A DNA stretch of 44,271 nt. It comes from Pseudomonas sp. BBP2017 (GTDB taxonomy: Bacteria; Pseudomonadota; Gammaproteobacteria; Pseudomonadales; Pseudomonadaceae). The notes beneath the pieces are model-generated. The model had not been told where the DNA came from. It made no database searches and worked only from the letters and a program-made list of their open reading frames with translations. Both the position numbers and the translations under genes were made by a program. The first letter of the stretch is position 1, and every line of letters begins with the position of its first letter. The DNA is taken from the NCBI RefSeq assembly GCF_003024385.1, contig NZ_PVZN01000026.1:1-44271 (forward strand). The letters are read 5' to 3'. Of the stretch, positions 25,616 through 33,369 are shown one piece after another.

Positions 25616-25642
25616 CCTCAGTTCGGTTCCCTGAGGTACAAT
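25616..25642 (+). promoter_or_regulatory. Candidate rpe promoter with inverted repeat
   Basis: A good -10-like TACAAT (25637-25642) has an inverted repeat CCTCAG-N9-CTGAGG (25616-25636) directly upstream, in the place of the spacer and -35. No consensus -35 is seen at 17 bases. The start of rpe is 34 bases downstream. Confidence 0.35.
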
Positions 25643-25676
25643 GCGCGCCACCGTGATTCTGCCCTACAGGTGCGCC

Positions 25677-26351
25677 ATGCAGCCCTACGCTATTGCCCCC
25701 TCGATTCTTTCTGCCGATTTCGCCCGCCTGGGCGAGGAGGTCGACAATGTGTTGGCCGCTGGTGCCGACATTGTTCACTTTGACGTAATGGACAACCACT
25801 ACGTGCCGAACCTGACCATTGGCCCGATGGTCTGCACCGCACTGCGCAAGTACGGCATTACTGCGCCGATCGATGTGCACCTGATGGTCAGCCCGGTCGA
25901 CCGCATCATCGGCGACTTCATCGAAGCAGGCGCCAGCTACATTACCTTCCATCCGGAAGCCACCCTGCACATCGATCGTTCACTACAGTTGATTCGTGAC
26001 GGTGGTTGCAAGGCCGGCCTGGTGTTCAATCCGGCAACTCCGCTCGACACCCTCAAGTACGTGATGGACAAGGTCGACATGATCCTGCTGATGAGCGTCA
26101 ACCCAGGCTTTGGCGGTCAGAAATTCATTCCCGGCACCCTCGACAAGCTGCGCGAAGCCCGTGCGCTGATCGATGCCAGCGGCCGTGATATTCGCCTGGA
26201 AATCGACGGTGGGGTGAACGTGAACAACATTCGCGAGATCGCTGCCGCCGGTGCCGATACCTTTGTGGCCGGTTCGGCGATCTTCAACACCCCGAACTAC
26301 CAGGAAGTGATTGCCAAGATGCGTGCCGAACTGGCTTTGGCCCGCGCATGA
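25677..26351 (+). CDS. rpe: Ribulose-phosphate 3-epimerase
   Basis: Interconverts ribulose-5-phosphate and xylulose-5-phosphate in the pentose-phosphate pathway. The 224-residue TIM-barrel protein shows the signatures APSILSADFARLGEEV, HFDVMDNHYVPNLTIGP and MSVNPGFGGQKF, with metal-ligand aspartate and histidines in place. The start at 25677 (MQPYAIAPS) matches the family. A 12-residue upstream extension would begin in the promoter. The stop overlaps gph by 4 bases. The order rpe-gph-trpE is conserved in Pseudomonas. Confidence 0.96.
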   Translation: MQPYAIAPSILSADFARLGEEVDNVLAAGADIVHFDVMDNHYVPNLTIGPMVCTALRKYGITAPIDVHLMVSPVDRIIGDFIEAGASYITFHPEATLHIDRSLQLIRDGGCKAGLVFNPATPLDTLKYVMDKVDMILLMSVNPGFGGQKFIPGTLDKLREARALIDASGRDIRLEIDGGVNVNNIREIAAAGADTFVAGSAIFNTPNYQEVIAKMRAELALARA

Positions 26352-27166
26352 GTGGCTTCGAGCAGCTGTTCCCCGGCGCACTGCCCAAACTGGTGATGTT
26401 TGATCTGGACGGTACCCTGATCGATTCGGTACCGGACCTGGCAGCGGCGGTGGATAACATGCTGCTCGAAATGGGGCGCAAGCCCGCAGGCCTTGAGGCG
26501 GTGCGCCACTGGGTCGGTAATGGTGCGCCGGTGCTGGTGCGCCGGGCTCTGGCCGGTGGCCTGGATCATGCCTGCGTCGATGAAGACGAGGCAGAGAGGG
26601 GCCTGGAGCTGTTCATGCAGGCCTATGCCGACAACCACCAGTTGACCGTGGTGTACCCCGGCGTGCGCGACACGCTCAAGTGGTTGCACAAACAGGGCGT
26701 GGAAATGGCCCTGATCACCAACAAGCCGGAGCGCTTTGTCGCGCCGTTGCTCGACCAGATGAAGATCGGTCGTTATTTCCGCTGGATCATCGGCGGCGAC
26801 ACCCTGCCGCAGAAAAAACCCGATCCGGCAGCATTGCTGTTCGTCATGAAAATGGCCAATGTCTCGGCTGAAGCCGCCTTGTTCGTCGGCGACTCGCGCA
26901 GCGATGTGCTGGCGGCCAAAGCAGCCGGGGTCAAGTGCGTCGGCTTGAGCTATGGCTACAATCACGGACGGCCGATCAGCGAAGAAGGCCCATGCCTGGT
27001 GATTGATGACCTGCGTGCGCTGTTGCCCGGTTGCTTAGATGCGGCCACTGGGATAACGTTGGCTGACGTTCATTCCCCCAAAGATCGAGATTCCATCGTG
27101 GCGGTTACCGGCAAACTCTGGATGAAAGTCATCAAGGCCCTGGCCCGTTGGCGTTGGCGCGCCTGA
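26348..27166 (+). CDS. gph: Phosphoglycolate phosphatase
   Basis: A 272-residue HAD-family phosphatase that removes phosphate from 2-phosphoglycolate, a product of DNA repair. HAD motif I DLDGTLIDS begins at D19, motif II ITNKP is present, and GDSRSD supplies the metal-binding acidic pair. The catalytic fold seems complete by about residue 230. The last 40 or so residues form a tail ending MKVIKALARWRWRA that is not needed for the HAD fold and contains paired Trp codons just before trpE. I read this tail as doubling as the trpE leader peptide. The start overlaps rpe by 4 bases. Confidence 0.95.
   Translation: MSGFEQLFPGALPKLVMFDLDGTLIDSVPDLAAAVDNMLLEMGRKPAGLEAVRHWVGNGAPVLVRRALAGGLDHACVDEDEAERGLELFMQAYADNHQLTVVYPGVRDTLKWLHKQGVEMALITNKPERFVAPLLDQMKIGRYFRWIIGGDTLPQKKPDPAALLFVMKMANVSAEAALFVGDSRSDVLAAKAAGVKCVGLSYGYNHGRPISEEGPCLVIDDLRALLPGCLDAATGITLADVHSPKDRDSIVAVTGKLWMKVIKALARWRWRA
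27122..27166 (+). CDS. Putative trpE leader peptide nested in frame at the gph 3' end
   Basis: A 14-codon reading frame (MKVIKALARWRWRA) lies in the same frame as gph and shares its stop codon. Two Trp codons stand at positions 10 and 12 of the peptide, followed within 10 bases of the stop by a GC hairpin and then trpE. No Shine-Dalgarno is obvious before its ATG, so ribosomes finishing gph may do the sensing themselves. Attenuation control of trpE in P. putida is, to my knowledge, reported. The nested arrangement is what I see here. Confidence 0.55.
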   Translation: MKVIKALARWRWRA

Positions 27167-27175
27167 CTGTTCGCT

Positions 27176-27197
27176 GCCGGCCGTTGCCGGCCCGTTT
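27176..27197 (+). terminator. Candidate attenuator hairpin before trpE
   Basis: GCCGGC (27176-27181) pairs with GCCGGC (27186-27191) around CGTT, followed by CCGTTT. The 5' arm can instead pair, with two G-U pairs, with GUUGGC in the Trp-codon region upstream, giving mutually exclusive structures. The U-tract is weak. Confidence 0.45.
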
Positions 27198-27235
27198 GCC
27201 TGTCTGACCCATTTGCTGCTTGCCACGAGGCTATC

Positions 27236-28717
27236 ATGACCCGCGAAGAATTCCTGCGCCTGGCCGCTGCCGGCTACAACCGTATTCCCCTGGCCTGCGA
27301 GACGCTGGCCGACTTCGACACACCGCTGTCGATCTACCTGAAACTGGCCGATCAGCCCAACTCCTACCTGCTTGAGTCTGTGCAGGGCGGCGAGAAGTGG
27401 GGGCGTTACTCGATCATTGGTCTGCCGTGCCGCACCGTGCTGCGAGTGCATGACCATCAGGTGCGAATCACCCATGACGATGTCGAAATCGAACGTCACG
27501 ACGTGGAAGATCCGCTGACCTTCGTCGAGTCCTTCAAAGCGCGTTACAACGTCCCGAGTATTGCCGGTTTGCCGCGTTTCAACGGCGGCCTGGTGGGCTA
27601 CTTCGGCTATGACTGCGTGCGCTATGTCGAGAAGCGTCTTGGCAAGTGTCCAAACCCTGATCCGCTGGGCGTGCCGGATATACTGCTGATGGTGTCCGAC
27701 GCTGTGGTGGTGTTCGATAACCTGGCGGGCAAGATGCACGCCATCGTACTGGTCGATCCGGCTCAGGAGCAGGCCTACGAAAACGGCCTGGCACGCCTGG
27801 AAGACCTGCTTGAACAACTGCGTCAGCCGATCACCCCGCGTCGTGGCCTGGAATTGGGTGGCCCGCAAGCCGCCGAGCCGGCCTTCCGCTCCAGTTTCAC
27901 CCAGAGCGATTACGAGCGTGCGGTCGATACCATCAAGGAATACATCCTCGCCGGCGACTGCATGCAGGTAGTGCCGTCGCAGCGTATGTCGATCGACTTC
28001 AAGGCCGCGCCTATCGACCTGTACCGGGCGTTGCGTTGCTTTAACCCGACGCCGTACATGTACTTCTTCAACTTTGGCGATTTCCACGTGGTGGGCAGCT
28101 CGCCGGAGGTGCTGGTACGGGTCGAAGACAACCTGGTCACCGTACGCCCGATCGCCGGCACGCGTCCACGTGGCGCCAGCGAAGAGGCCGATCGTGCGCT
28201 GGAAGAAGATCTGCTGTCCGATGACAAGGAAATCGCCGAGCACCTGATGCTCATCGACCTGGGCCGCAACGACGCCGGTCGGGTGTCGGCGACCGGTACG
28301 GTCAAGGTCACCGAGAAGATGGTGATCGAGCGTTACTCCAACGTCATGCACATCGTTTCCAACGTCACCGGTGAGCTGAAAGAAGGCCTCAGCGCCATGG
28401 ATGCGTTGCGCGCCATCCTGCCCGCCGGGACCTTGTCCGGGGCACCGAAGATCCGCGCGATGGAAATCATCGATGAGCTTGAGCCGGTCAAGCGCGGAGT
28501 CTACGGTGGTGCGGTCGGTTACTTTGCCTGGAACGGCAACATGGACACCGCCATCGCGATCCGTACAGCGGTCATCAAGGATGGCGAGCTGCATGTACAG
28601 GCCGGTGGCGGTATCGTCGCCGATTCGGTGCCTGCACTGGAATGGGAAGAAACCATCAACAAACGCCGGGCGATGTTCCGGGCGGTGGCGCTGGCCGAAC
28701 AGACGCCACGCAGCTGA
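27236..28717 (+). CDS. trpE: Anthranilate synthase component I
   Basis: The large subunit of anthranilate synthase, converting chorismate and ammonia (delivered by TrpG) to anthranilate, the first step of tryptophan synthesis. The 493-residue protein has an N-terminal domain with the Trp feedback motif (LLES, within SYLLESVQGGEKWGRYS). The chorismate-binding C-terminal domain includes GSSPEVLVRVE, TVRPIAGTRPRG and AGTLSGAPK. It is separated from trpGDC by 77 bases with a stem-loop. Expression is probably set by the leader in front of it. Confidence 0.97.
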   Translation: MTREEFLRLAAAGYNRIPLACETLADFDTPLSIYLKLADQPNSYLLESVQGGEKWGRYSIIGLPCRTVLRVHDHQVRITHDDVEIERHDVEDPLTFVESFKARYNVPSIAGLPRFNGGLVGYFGYDCVRYVEKRLGKCPNPDPLGVPDILLMVSDAVVVFDNLAGKMHAIVLVDPAQEQAYENGLARLEDLLEQLRQPITPRRGLELGGPQAAEPAFRSSFTQSDYERAVDTIKEYILAGDCMQVVPSQRMSIDFKAAPIDLYRALRCFNPTPYMYFFNFGDFHVVGSSPEVLVRVEDNLVTVRPIAGTRPRGASEEADRALEEDLLSDDKEIAEHLMLIDLGRNDAGRVSATGTVKVTEKMVIERYSNVMHIVSNVTGELKEGLSAMDALRAILPAGTLSGAPKIRAMEIIDELEPVKRGVYGGAVGYFAWNGNMDTAIAIRTAVIKDGELHVQAGGGIVADSVPALEWEETINKRRAMFRAVALAEQTPRS

Positions 28718-28726
28718 TCGAAACCC

Positions 28727-28747
28727 ACGGCGCCCGCAGCGCGCCGT
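28727..28747 (+). terminator. Stem-loop between trpE and trpG
   Basis: ACGGCGC (28727-28733) pairs perfectly with GCGCCGT (28741-28747) around a 7-base loop, 9 bases after the trpE stop. Only CTT follows, so termination would be partial. In P. putida KT2440 I recall insertion-sequence genes in this gap. Here it is uninterrupted. Confidence 0.45.
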
Positions 28748-28794
28748 CTTGCGCCTGTCCACTCGGCGAACTTGATTCTAGAGGTTGAACCCAG

Positions 28795-29388
28795 ATGCTA
28801 CTGATGATCGACAACTACGACTCCTTCACCTACAACGTCGTGCAGTACCTCGGCGAGCTGGGTGCAGAGGTCAAAGTCATTCGCAATGACGAACTGACCA
28901 TCGCCCAGATCGAAGCGCTGAACCCCGAGCGCATTGTGGTTTCCCCTGGCCCGTGCACCCCGACCGAGGCCGGCGTTTCCATCGATGCCATTTTGCACTT
29001 TGCCGGCAAGCTGCCGATTCTCGGTGTCTGCCTGGGGCACCAGTCCATTGGCCAGGCCTTTGGCGGCGATGTCGTGCGTGCCCGCCAGGTAATGCACGGC
29101 AAGACCAGCCCGGTTTTGCACAAGGACCTGGGCGTATTCACTGGCTTGAACAACCCGCTGACCGTGACCCGCTACCACTCGCTGGTGGTCAAGCGTGAAA
29201 CCTTGCCCGAGTGCCTGGAAGTGACGGCCTGGACTGCCCTTGAAGACGGTTCGGTCGACGAGATCATGGGCCTGCGGCACAAGACCCTGAATATAGAAGG
29301 GGTGCAGTTCCACCCCGAGTCGATTCTCACCGAGCAGGGCCACGAGCTGTTCGCCAACTTCCTCAAACAGACCGGCGGCCGCCGCTAA
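28795..29388 (+). CDS. trpG: Anthranilate synthase component II (glutamine amidotransferase)
   Basis: The small glutaminase subunit that supplies ammonia to TrpE. The 197-residue class I amidotransferase has the triad nucleophile C79 (GVCLGHQ), with H173 and E175 in FHPES. It begins MLLMIDNYDSFTYN and is of normal length. It might also serve PabB in folate synthesis, as amphibolic TrpG proteins do in some bacteria. That is not visible here. It is 9 bases before trpD, forming the trpGDC operon. Confidence 0.97.
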   Translation: MLLMIDNYDSFTYNVVQYLGELGAEVKVIRNDELTIAQIEALNPERIVVSPGPCTPTEAGVSIDAILHFAGKLPILGVCLGHQSIGQAFGGDVVRARQVMHGKTSPVLHKDLGVFTGLNNPLTVTRYHSLVVKRETLPECLEVTAWTALEDGSVDEIMGLRHKTLNIEGVQFHPESILTEQGHELFANFLKQTGGRR

Positions 29389-29397
29389 GGATCGATC

Positions 29398-30447
29398 ATG
29401 GATATCAAGAGCGCGCTCAGCCGCATCGTCGGCCACCTGGACCTGAGCACCGAAGAAATGCGCGATGTGATGCGCGAGATCATGACCGGTCAGTGCAGTG
29501 AAGCGCAGATCGGTGCCTTCATGATGGGTATGCGCATGAAGAGCGAAAGCATCGACGAAATCGTCGGCGCAGTCTCGGTGATGCGCGAGTTGGCCGATAA
29601 GGTCGAGCTCAATACGCTTGATCAGGTAGTCGATGTGGTCGGCACGGGCGGTGATGGCGCAAACATCTTCAACGTTTCCACCGCTTCGGCCTTCGTTGTA
29701 GCCGCCGCCGGTTGCACCGTGGCCAAACACGGCAACCGTGCGGTCTCGGGCAAGAGCGGCAGTGCCGACCTGCTCGAAGCTGCCGGCATCTACCTGAACC
29801 TGACGCCCGTGCAGGTTGCCCGTTGCATCGACAGTGTCGGCATCGGCTTCATGTTTGCCCAGACGCATCACAAGGCCATGAAGTTTGCCGCCGCTCCGCG
29901 TCGCGACCTGGGGCTGCGTACACTGTTCAACATGCTCGGCCCGCTTACGAATCCGGCCGGTGTAAAGCACCAGGTGGTGGGTGTCTTCACTCAAGCCCTC
30001 TGCCGGCCATTGGCTGAAGTACTGCAGCGCCTGGGCAGCAAGCATGTGCTGGTGGTGCACTCCAAGGACGGGCTGGACGAGTTCAGCCTGGCGGCGCCGA
30101 CCTTCGTTGCCGAGCTGAAAAATGACCAGATCACCGAGTACTGGGTCGAGCCCGAAGACCTCGGCATGAAGAGCCAGAGCCTGCATGGCCTGGCGGTCGA
30201 GAGTCCGGAAAAGTCTCTGGAATTGATCCGCGATGCCTTAGGAAGGCGCAAGACCGAGAATGGCCAGAAGGCTGCGGAAATGATCGTGCTCAATGCCGGT
30301 GCCGCACTGTATGCCGCTGACCATGCCATGAGTCTCAAGCAAGGTGTCGAGCTTGCCCACGACGCACTGCACACCGGCCTTGCCCGGGAAAAACTCGAAG
30401 AGCTGGGCGCTTTCACCGCCGTATTCAAGCTGGAGAATGAAGGATGA
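29398..30447 (+). CDS. trpD: Anthranilate phosphoribosyltransferase
   Basis: Joins anthranilate to phosphoribosyl pyrophosphate in the second tryptophan step. The 349-residue protein has the glycine-rich PRPP-binding GTGGDG at residues 82-87, followed by NVSTASAFV and KHGNRAVS. It is free-standing and not fused to TrpG, as is usual in Pseudomonas. The ribosome site AAGGA precedes the ATG. It overlaps trpC by 4 bases. Confidence 0.97.
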   Translation: MDIKSALSRIVGHLDLSTEEMRDVMREIMTGQCSEAQIGAFMMGMRMKSESIDEIVGAVSVMRELADKVELNTLDQVVDVVGTGGDGANIFNVSTASAFVVAAAGCTVAKHGNRAVSGKSGSADLLEAAGIYLNLTPVQVARCIDSVGIGFMFAQTHHKAMKFAAAPRRDLGLRTLFNMLGPLTNPAGVKHQVVGVFTQALCRPLAEVLQRLGSKHVLVVHSKDGLDEFSLAAPTFVAELKNDQITEYWVEPEDLGMKSQSLHGLAVESPEKSLELIRDALGRRKTENGQKAAEMIVLNAGAALYAADHAMSLKQGVELAHDALHTGLAREKLEELGAFTAVFKLENEG

Positions 30448-31280
30448 GTGTATCGACGGTTCTGGAAAACATTCTGGCGCGCAAGGTTCAGGAAGTTGCC
30501 GAGCGCAGTGCCCGAGTCAGCCTCGCCGAACTTGAGCGCCTGGCTGCCGCCGCCGATGCGCCACGCGGGTTTGCCAAGGCGCTGATCGAGCAGGCCAAGC
30601 GCAGGCAGCCGGCGGTTATTGCCGAGATCAAGAAGGCTTCGCCGAGCAAAGGTGTGATCCGCGAGAACTTCGTGCCGGCCGAGATCGCTGTCAGCTACGA
30701 GAAAGGTGGCGCGACCTGCCTGTCGGTACTCACCGACGTCGATTATTTCCAGGGCGCCGATATCTACCTGCAGCAAGCTCGCGCGGCGTGCAAGCTGCCG
30801 GTGATCCGCAAGGACTTCATGATCGATCCATATCAGATCGTTGAAGCGCGCGCGTTGGGCGCCGACTGTGTGCTGTTGATCGTTTCGGCGCTGGATGATG
30901 TGAAGATGGCCGAGTTGGCTGCCACAGCGAAAAGCGTCGGCCTGGATGTGCTGGTTGAAGTGCACGACGGCGATGAGCTGGAGCGGGCGCTGAAAACCCT
31001 CGACACCCCGCTGGTCGGCGTCAACAACCGCAACCTGCATACCTTCGAGGTCAGCCTGGAAACCACCCTCGACCTGTTGCCGCGGATTCCTCGCGACCGC
31101 CTGGCGATCACCGAGAGCGGTATTCTCAATCGCGCGGATGTCGAGTTGATGGAAATCAACGAGGTCTATTCGTTCCTGGTCGGTGAAGCCTTCATGCGCG
31201 CTGAGCACCCGGGGCTGGAGTTGCAGCGTCTGTTCTTCCCTGAGCGCACGGTGCAGAATCTGGTGCCAGGCCTGGACTGA
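30444..31280 (+). CDS. trpC: Indole-3-glycerol phosphate synthase
   Basis: Closes the indole ring to make indole-3-glycerol phosphate from CdRP. The 278-residue TIM-barrel protein is monofunctional (no TrpF fusion). It shows AEIKKASPSKG near the N-terminus, RKDFMIDPYQ, VGVNNRNLHTFEV and ITESGI. It overlaps trpD by 4 bases and is the last gene of trpGDC. A strong intrinsic terminator follows 10 bases after the stop. Confidence 0.97.
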   Translation: MSVSTVLENILARKVQEVAERSARVSLAELERLAAAADAPRGFAKALIEQAKRRQPAVIAEIKKASPSKGVIRENFVPAEIAVSYEKGGATCLSVLTDVDYFQGADIYLQQARAACKLPVIRKDFMIDPYQIVEARALGADCVLLIVSALDDVKMAELAATAKSVGLDVLVEVHDGDELERALKTLDTPLVGVNNRNLHTFEVSLETTLDLLPRIPRDRLAITESGILNRADVELMEINEVYSFLVGEAFMRAEHPGLELQRLFFPERTVQNLVPGLD

Positions 31281-31290
31281 TTCGACGCTG

Positions 31291-31313
31291 AAGCCGGCAT
31301 TGCCGGCTTTTTT
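31291..31313 (+). terminator. Intrinsic terminator of trpGDC
   Basis: AAGCCGGC (31291-31298) and GCCGGCTT (31302-31309) form an 8-bp stem with loop ATT, running into six consecutive T (31308-31313). It is a textbook rho-independent terminator directly after trpC. Confidence 0.9.
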
Positions 31314-31333
31314 GTACCTACAAGGTTTTCGCG

Positions 31334-32038
31334 ATGACTGAGCAACTACTGGATGTGACTGTCGAGGCCGGCCTGCATGCCGAACAGGATCTGCTGGCGG
31401 CGGTGTGCAAGGGTGAAAAGGATTATGGCTTGTTGTTCTGGCGGCCGAGCGATCGGGCATTGGTCATGCCGCGACGCATGAGTCGCCTGGAGGGTTTCGA
31501 GGCGGCCTGTGCTGAGCTTGCGATTGCCGGCTGGCCGGTTTTGTTGCGAGAAACAGGCGGTGAACCGGTGCCGCAATCGCCAGCGGTGATCAACATTGCC
31601 CTTATCTATGTGGCACCGCGTAGCGAAGGCGATCATGGACGCATCGAAAACGCCTACGAACGTCTGTGCCTGCCTTTGTGTGATGTGTTGCGTGAGTGGG
31701 GCGGGCTGGCCTCGGTAGGCGAAATCGAAGGGGCGTTCTGTGACGGTCGCTACAACGTCAATCTCAATGGCCGCAAATTGGTGGGCACCGCCCAGCGCTG
31801 GCGCCAGGGCCTGGGTGGTAAGCGTCCGGTCGTGCTGGTTCACGGTGCGCTGCTGGTGGACAACGAGCGAGAATCGATGGTGGCGGCGGTCAACCGCTTC
31901 AACGAATGTTGCGAGCTGGAGCAGCGCTGTCTGGCCGACAGCCATATCGCCCTGCACGAGGTGGTGCCTAAGGCGCCTTTACTCGAGCGTCTTGGCCAGG
32001 CTTACGCTGAAGTGATCGAGCGTATCGCCAGCGACTAG
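31334..32038 (+). CDS. Lipoate-protein ligase-like protein (BPL/LplA/LipB fold)
   Basis: A 234-residue protein resembling the lipoate ligase/octanoyltransferase superfamily. The middle segment GDGRYNVNLNGRKLVGTAQRWR-like (split by variation) mirrors the conserved NDV...GRKI.G.A block that holds the catalytic lysine. The N-terminal GLLFWRP and VMPRR fit the substrate-binding strands. It is shorter than bifunctional LplA (about 330) and closer to LipM or LplA-catalytic-domain forms. The substrate is unknown. The primary lipoylation genes lipA and lipB normally lie elsewhere. It starts 20 bases after the trpC terminator and is convergent with vfr, sharing a CTAG stop overlap. Confidence 0.7.
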   Translation: MTEQLLDVTVEAGLHAEQDLLAAVCKGEKDYGLLFWRPSDRALVMPRRMSRLEGFEAACAELAIAGWPVLLRETGGEPVPQSPAVINIALIYVAPRSEGDHGRIENAYERLCLPLCDVLREWGGLASVGEIEGAFCDGRYNVNLNGRKLVGTAQRWRQGLGGKRPVVLVHGALLVDNERESMVAAVNRFNECCELEQRCLADSHIALHEVVPKAPLLERLGQAYAEVIERIASD

Positions 32039-32679
32039 CGGGTGCCGAAGACCACCATGGTCTTGCCTTTGACGTGTACCAGGCTGCGTTCCTCAAGATC
32101 CTTGAGAACGCGGCCGACCATCTCCCGTGAACAACCGACGATACGACCGATCTCCTGACGGGTGATCTTGATCTGCATGCCGTCGGGGTGGGTCATCGCA
32201 TCCGGTTGCTTGCACAGTTCCAGCAAGCAGCGTGCAACGCGTCCGGTAACATCGAAAAATGCCAGGTCACCGACCTTACGCGTAGTGTTACGCAGGCGCT
32301 GGGCCATCTGGCTGCCCAAGGCATAGAGAATGTCAGGGTCCTGACGAGCCAGCTCGCGAAATTTCTCATAGCTGATTTCCGCGACTTCACATTCGCTCTT
32401 TGCCCGTACCCAGGCACTACGCTGCTGTTCCTGTCCAGCAGGTTCGAACAGGCCCAGCTCGCCAAAAAAATCACCGCTGTTGAGGTAGGCAATGATCATC
32501 TCATGACCATCGTCGTCCTCGATCAGGATCGTCACTGAGCCTTTGACGATGAATGACAGGCTATCGGCTTTATCACCGGCACACATGATATTGCTCTTGG
32601 CTGCAAATCGGCGCCGCTGGCAATGAGCAAGCAGCTTGTCGATGTTTTTGATCTTGGCTGGAAGGGCTGAGGCAACCAT
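32035..32679 (-). CDS. vfr: cAMP-responsive transcription regulator Vfr (CRP family)
   Basis: A 214-residue CRP homologue, the global cAMP regulator of Pseudomonas (called Crp or Vfr). The N-terminal cyclic-nucleotide domain has GELGLFEP from residue 73 and the cAMP-contacting R87-S88 in QRSAWVRA. A long dimer helix follows. The DNA-reading helix-turn-helix spans about 172-195 (ITRQEIGRIVGCSREMVGRV) and is the same as in E. coli CRP type. In P. putida its role leans away from carbon catabolite control. The upstream region holds a TATAAA box and a CTGGC-N7-GCCAG dyad. Confidence 0.95.
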   Translation of the reverse strand: MVASALPAKIKNIDKLLAHCQRRRFAAKSNIMCAGDKADSLSFIVKGSVTILIEDDDGHEMIIAYLNSGDFFGELGLFEPAGQEQQRSAWVRAKSECEVAEISYEKFRELARQDPDILYALGSQMAQRLRNTTRKVGDLAFFDVTGRVARCLLELCKQPDAMTHPDGMQIKITRQEIGRIVGCSREMVGRVLKDLEERSLVHVKGKTMVVFGTR

Positions 32680-32865
32680 GGCTGAATCCCGGTAAGTGGC
32701 AACGCCTGTACACTTTTATAGGTAGTCTGGCGCAACGTGCCAGTGATTTGGCGTCAGCTTATCAGACACTTGTCGTTGTATCGGCAGATTTACTTGCACG
32801 CTTGAGCTTTTCCGTCAGCGCATCTGGGTCTAAGCTGGCAGCCTTTTTCAAGCAAGGGAGTCCGG
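32680..32865. promoter_or_regulatory. Divergent vfr/osmC-like promoter region
   Basis: This 186-base AT-richer gap serves two divergent genes. On the minus strand TATAAA (32720-32715) is a plausible vfr -10. A dyad CTGGC-GCAACGT-GCCAG (32727-32743) lies where the vfr -35 should be and could be an operator. On the plus strand TAAGCT (32831-32836) is a possible -10 for the OsmC gene with no good -35. I see no consensus TGTGA-N6-TCACA site for autoregulation. Confidence 0.4.
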
Positions 32866-33291
32866 ATGATGAAGGCGCGTATCCAGTGGGCAGGTGAAGC
32901 CATGTTTCTCGGCGAATCGGGCAGTGGCCATGTCGTGGTCATGGACGGTCCACCCGAGGCCGGCGGGCGTAACCTGGGTGTACGGCCTATGGAAATGCTC
33001 TTGCTGGGCCTGGGTGGCTGCAGCAACTTCGACGTGGTCAGCATCCTGAAAAAATCCCGTCAGGCAGTGGAAAGCTGCGAAGCCTTCCTTGAAGCCGAAC
33101 GCGCCAGCGAAGATCCGAAGGTGTTCACCAAGATTCACCTGAACTTCGTGGTCAAGGGCCGTGGGCTCAAGGACGTTCAAGTGAAGCGCGCAGTAGAGCT
33201 GTCGGCGGAAAAATATTGCTCGGCGTCGATCATGCTCGGGCGGGCTGGGGTTGAAATCACCCATAGCTATGAGGTTGTTGAGCTCGGCTGA
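32866..33291 (+). CDS. OsmC family protein (YhfA-like)
   Basis: A 141-residue OsmC/Ohr-fold protein, probably a cytosolic thiol-dependent peroxidase or a relative of unknown substrate. The two cysteines expected for the family are present: C52 in GLGGCSNFD and C118 in EKYCSAS. The pattern is closest to the YhfA branch, which in E. coli is encoded beside crp. The same adjacency to vfr occurs here. The start could be ATG at 32866 or the next one at 32869. AAGGGAG lies upstream of both. A hairpin and REP follow. Confidence 0.85.
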   Translation: MMKARIQWAGEAMFLGESGSGHVVVMDGPPEAGGRNLGVRPMEMLLLGLGGCSNFDVVSILKKSRQAVESCEAFLEAERASEDPKVFTKIHLNFVVKGRGLKDVQVKRAVELSAEKYCSASIMLGRAGVEITHSYEVVELG

Positions 33292-33303
33292 TCTACAGCC
33301 ATC

Positions 33304-33352
33304 GCTCCTGCAGAAGAGTAACCCCACTGCAGGAGCGGGCCTTGCCCCGCGA
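33304..33352. repeat. Hairpin plus REP between osmC-like and DUF2157 genes
   Basis: GCTCCTGCAG (33304-33313) pairs perfectly with CTGCAGGAGC (33327-33336), just after the OsmC stop. The right arm runs into a REP element (33329-33352) that has one extra C in its core compared with the other copies. As the two flanking genes converge, this is a likely shared transcript end. Confidence 0.75.
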
Positions 33353-33369
33353 TCTGCTCTGCAGCAACC

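Noticed and set aside
27035..28762. 575-codon minus-strand frame opposite trpE
   Set aside because: It is a shadow of trpE and gph codon bias with no ribosome site or domain.
28718..28794. Trp leader peptide before trpGDC
   Set aside because: No short frame with Trp codons is present in the trpE-trpG gap.
28798..30186. 462-codon minus-strand frame opposite trpG and trpD
   Set aside because: It mirrors two real genes and crosses their boundary. It has no family resemblance.
32720..32745. Possible sigma-54 promoter (TGGCAC followed by TTGC) before vfr
   Set aside because: The GG to GC spacing is 6 instead of 10 bases, so it does not fit the -24/-12 geometry.
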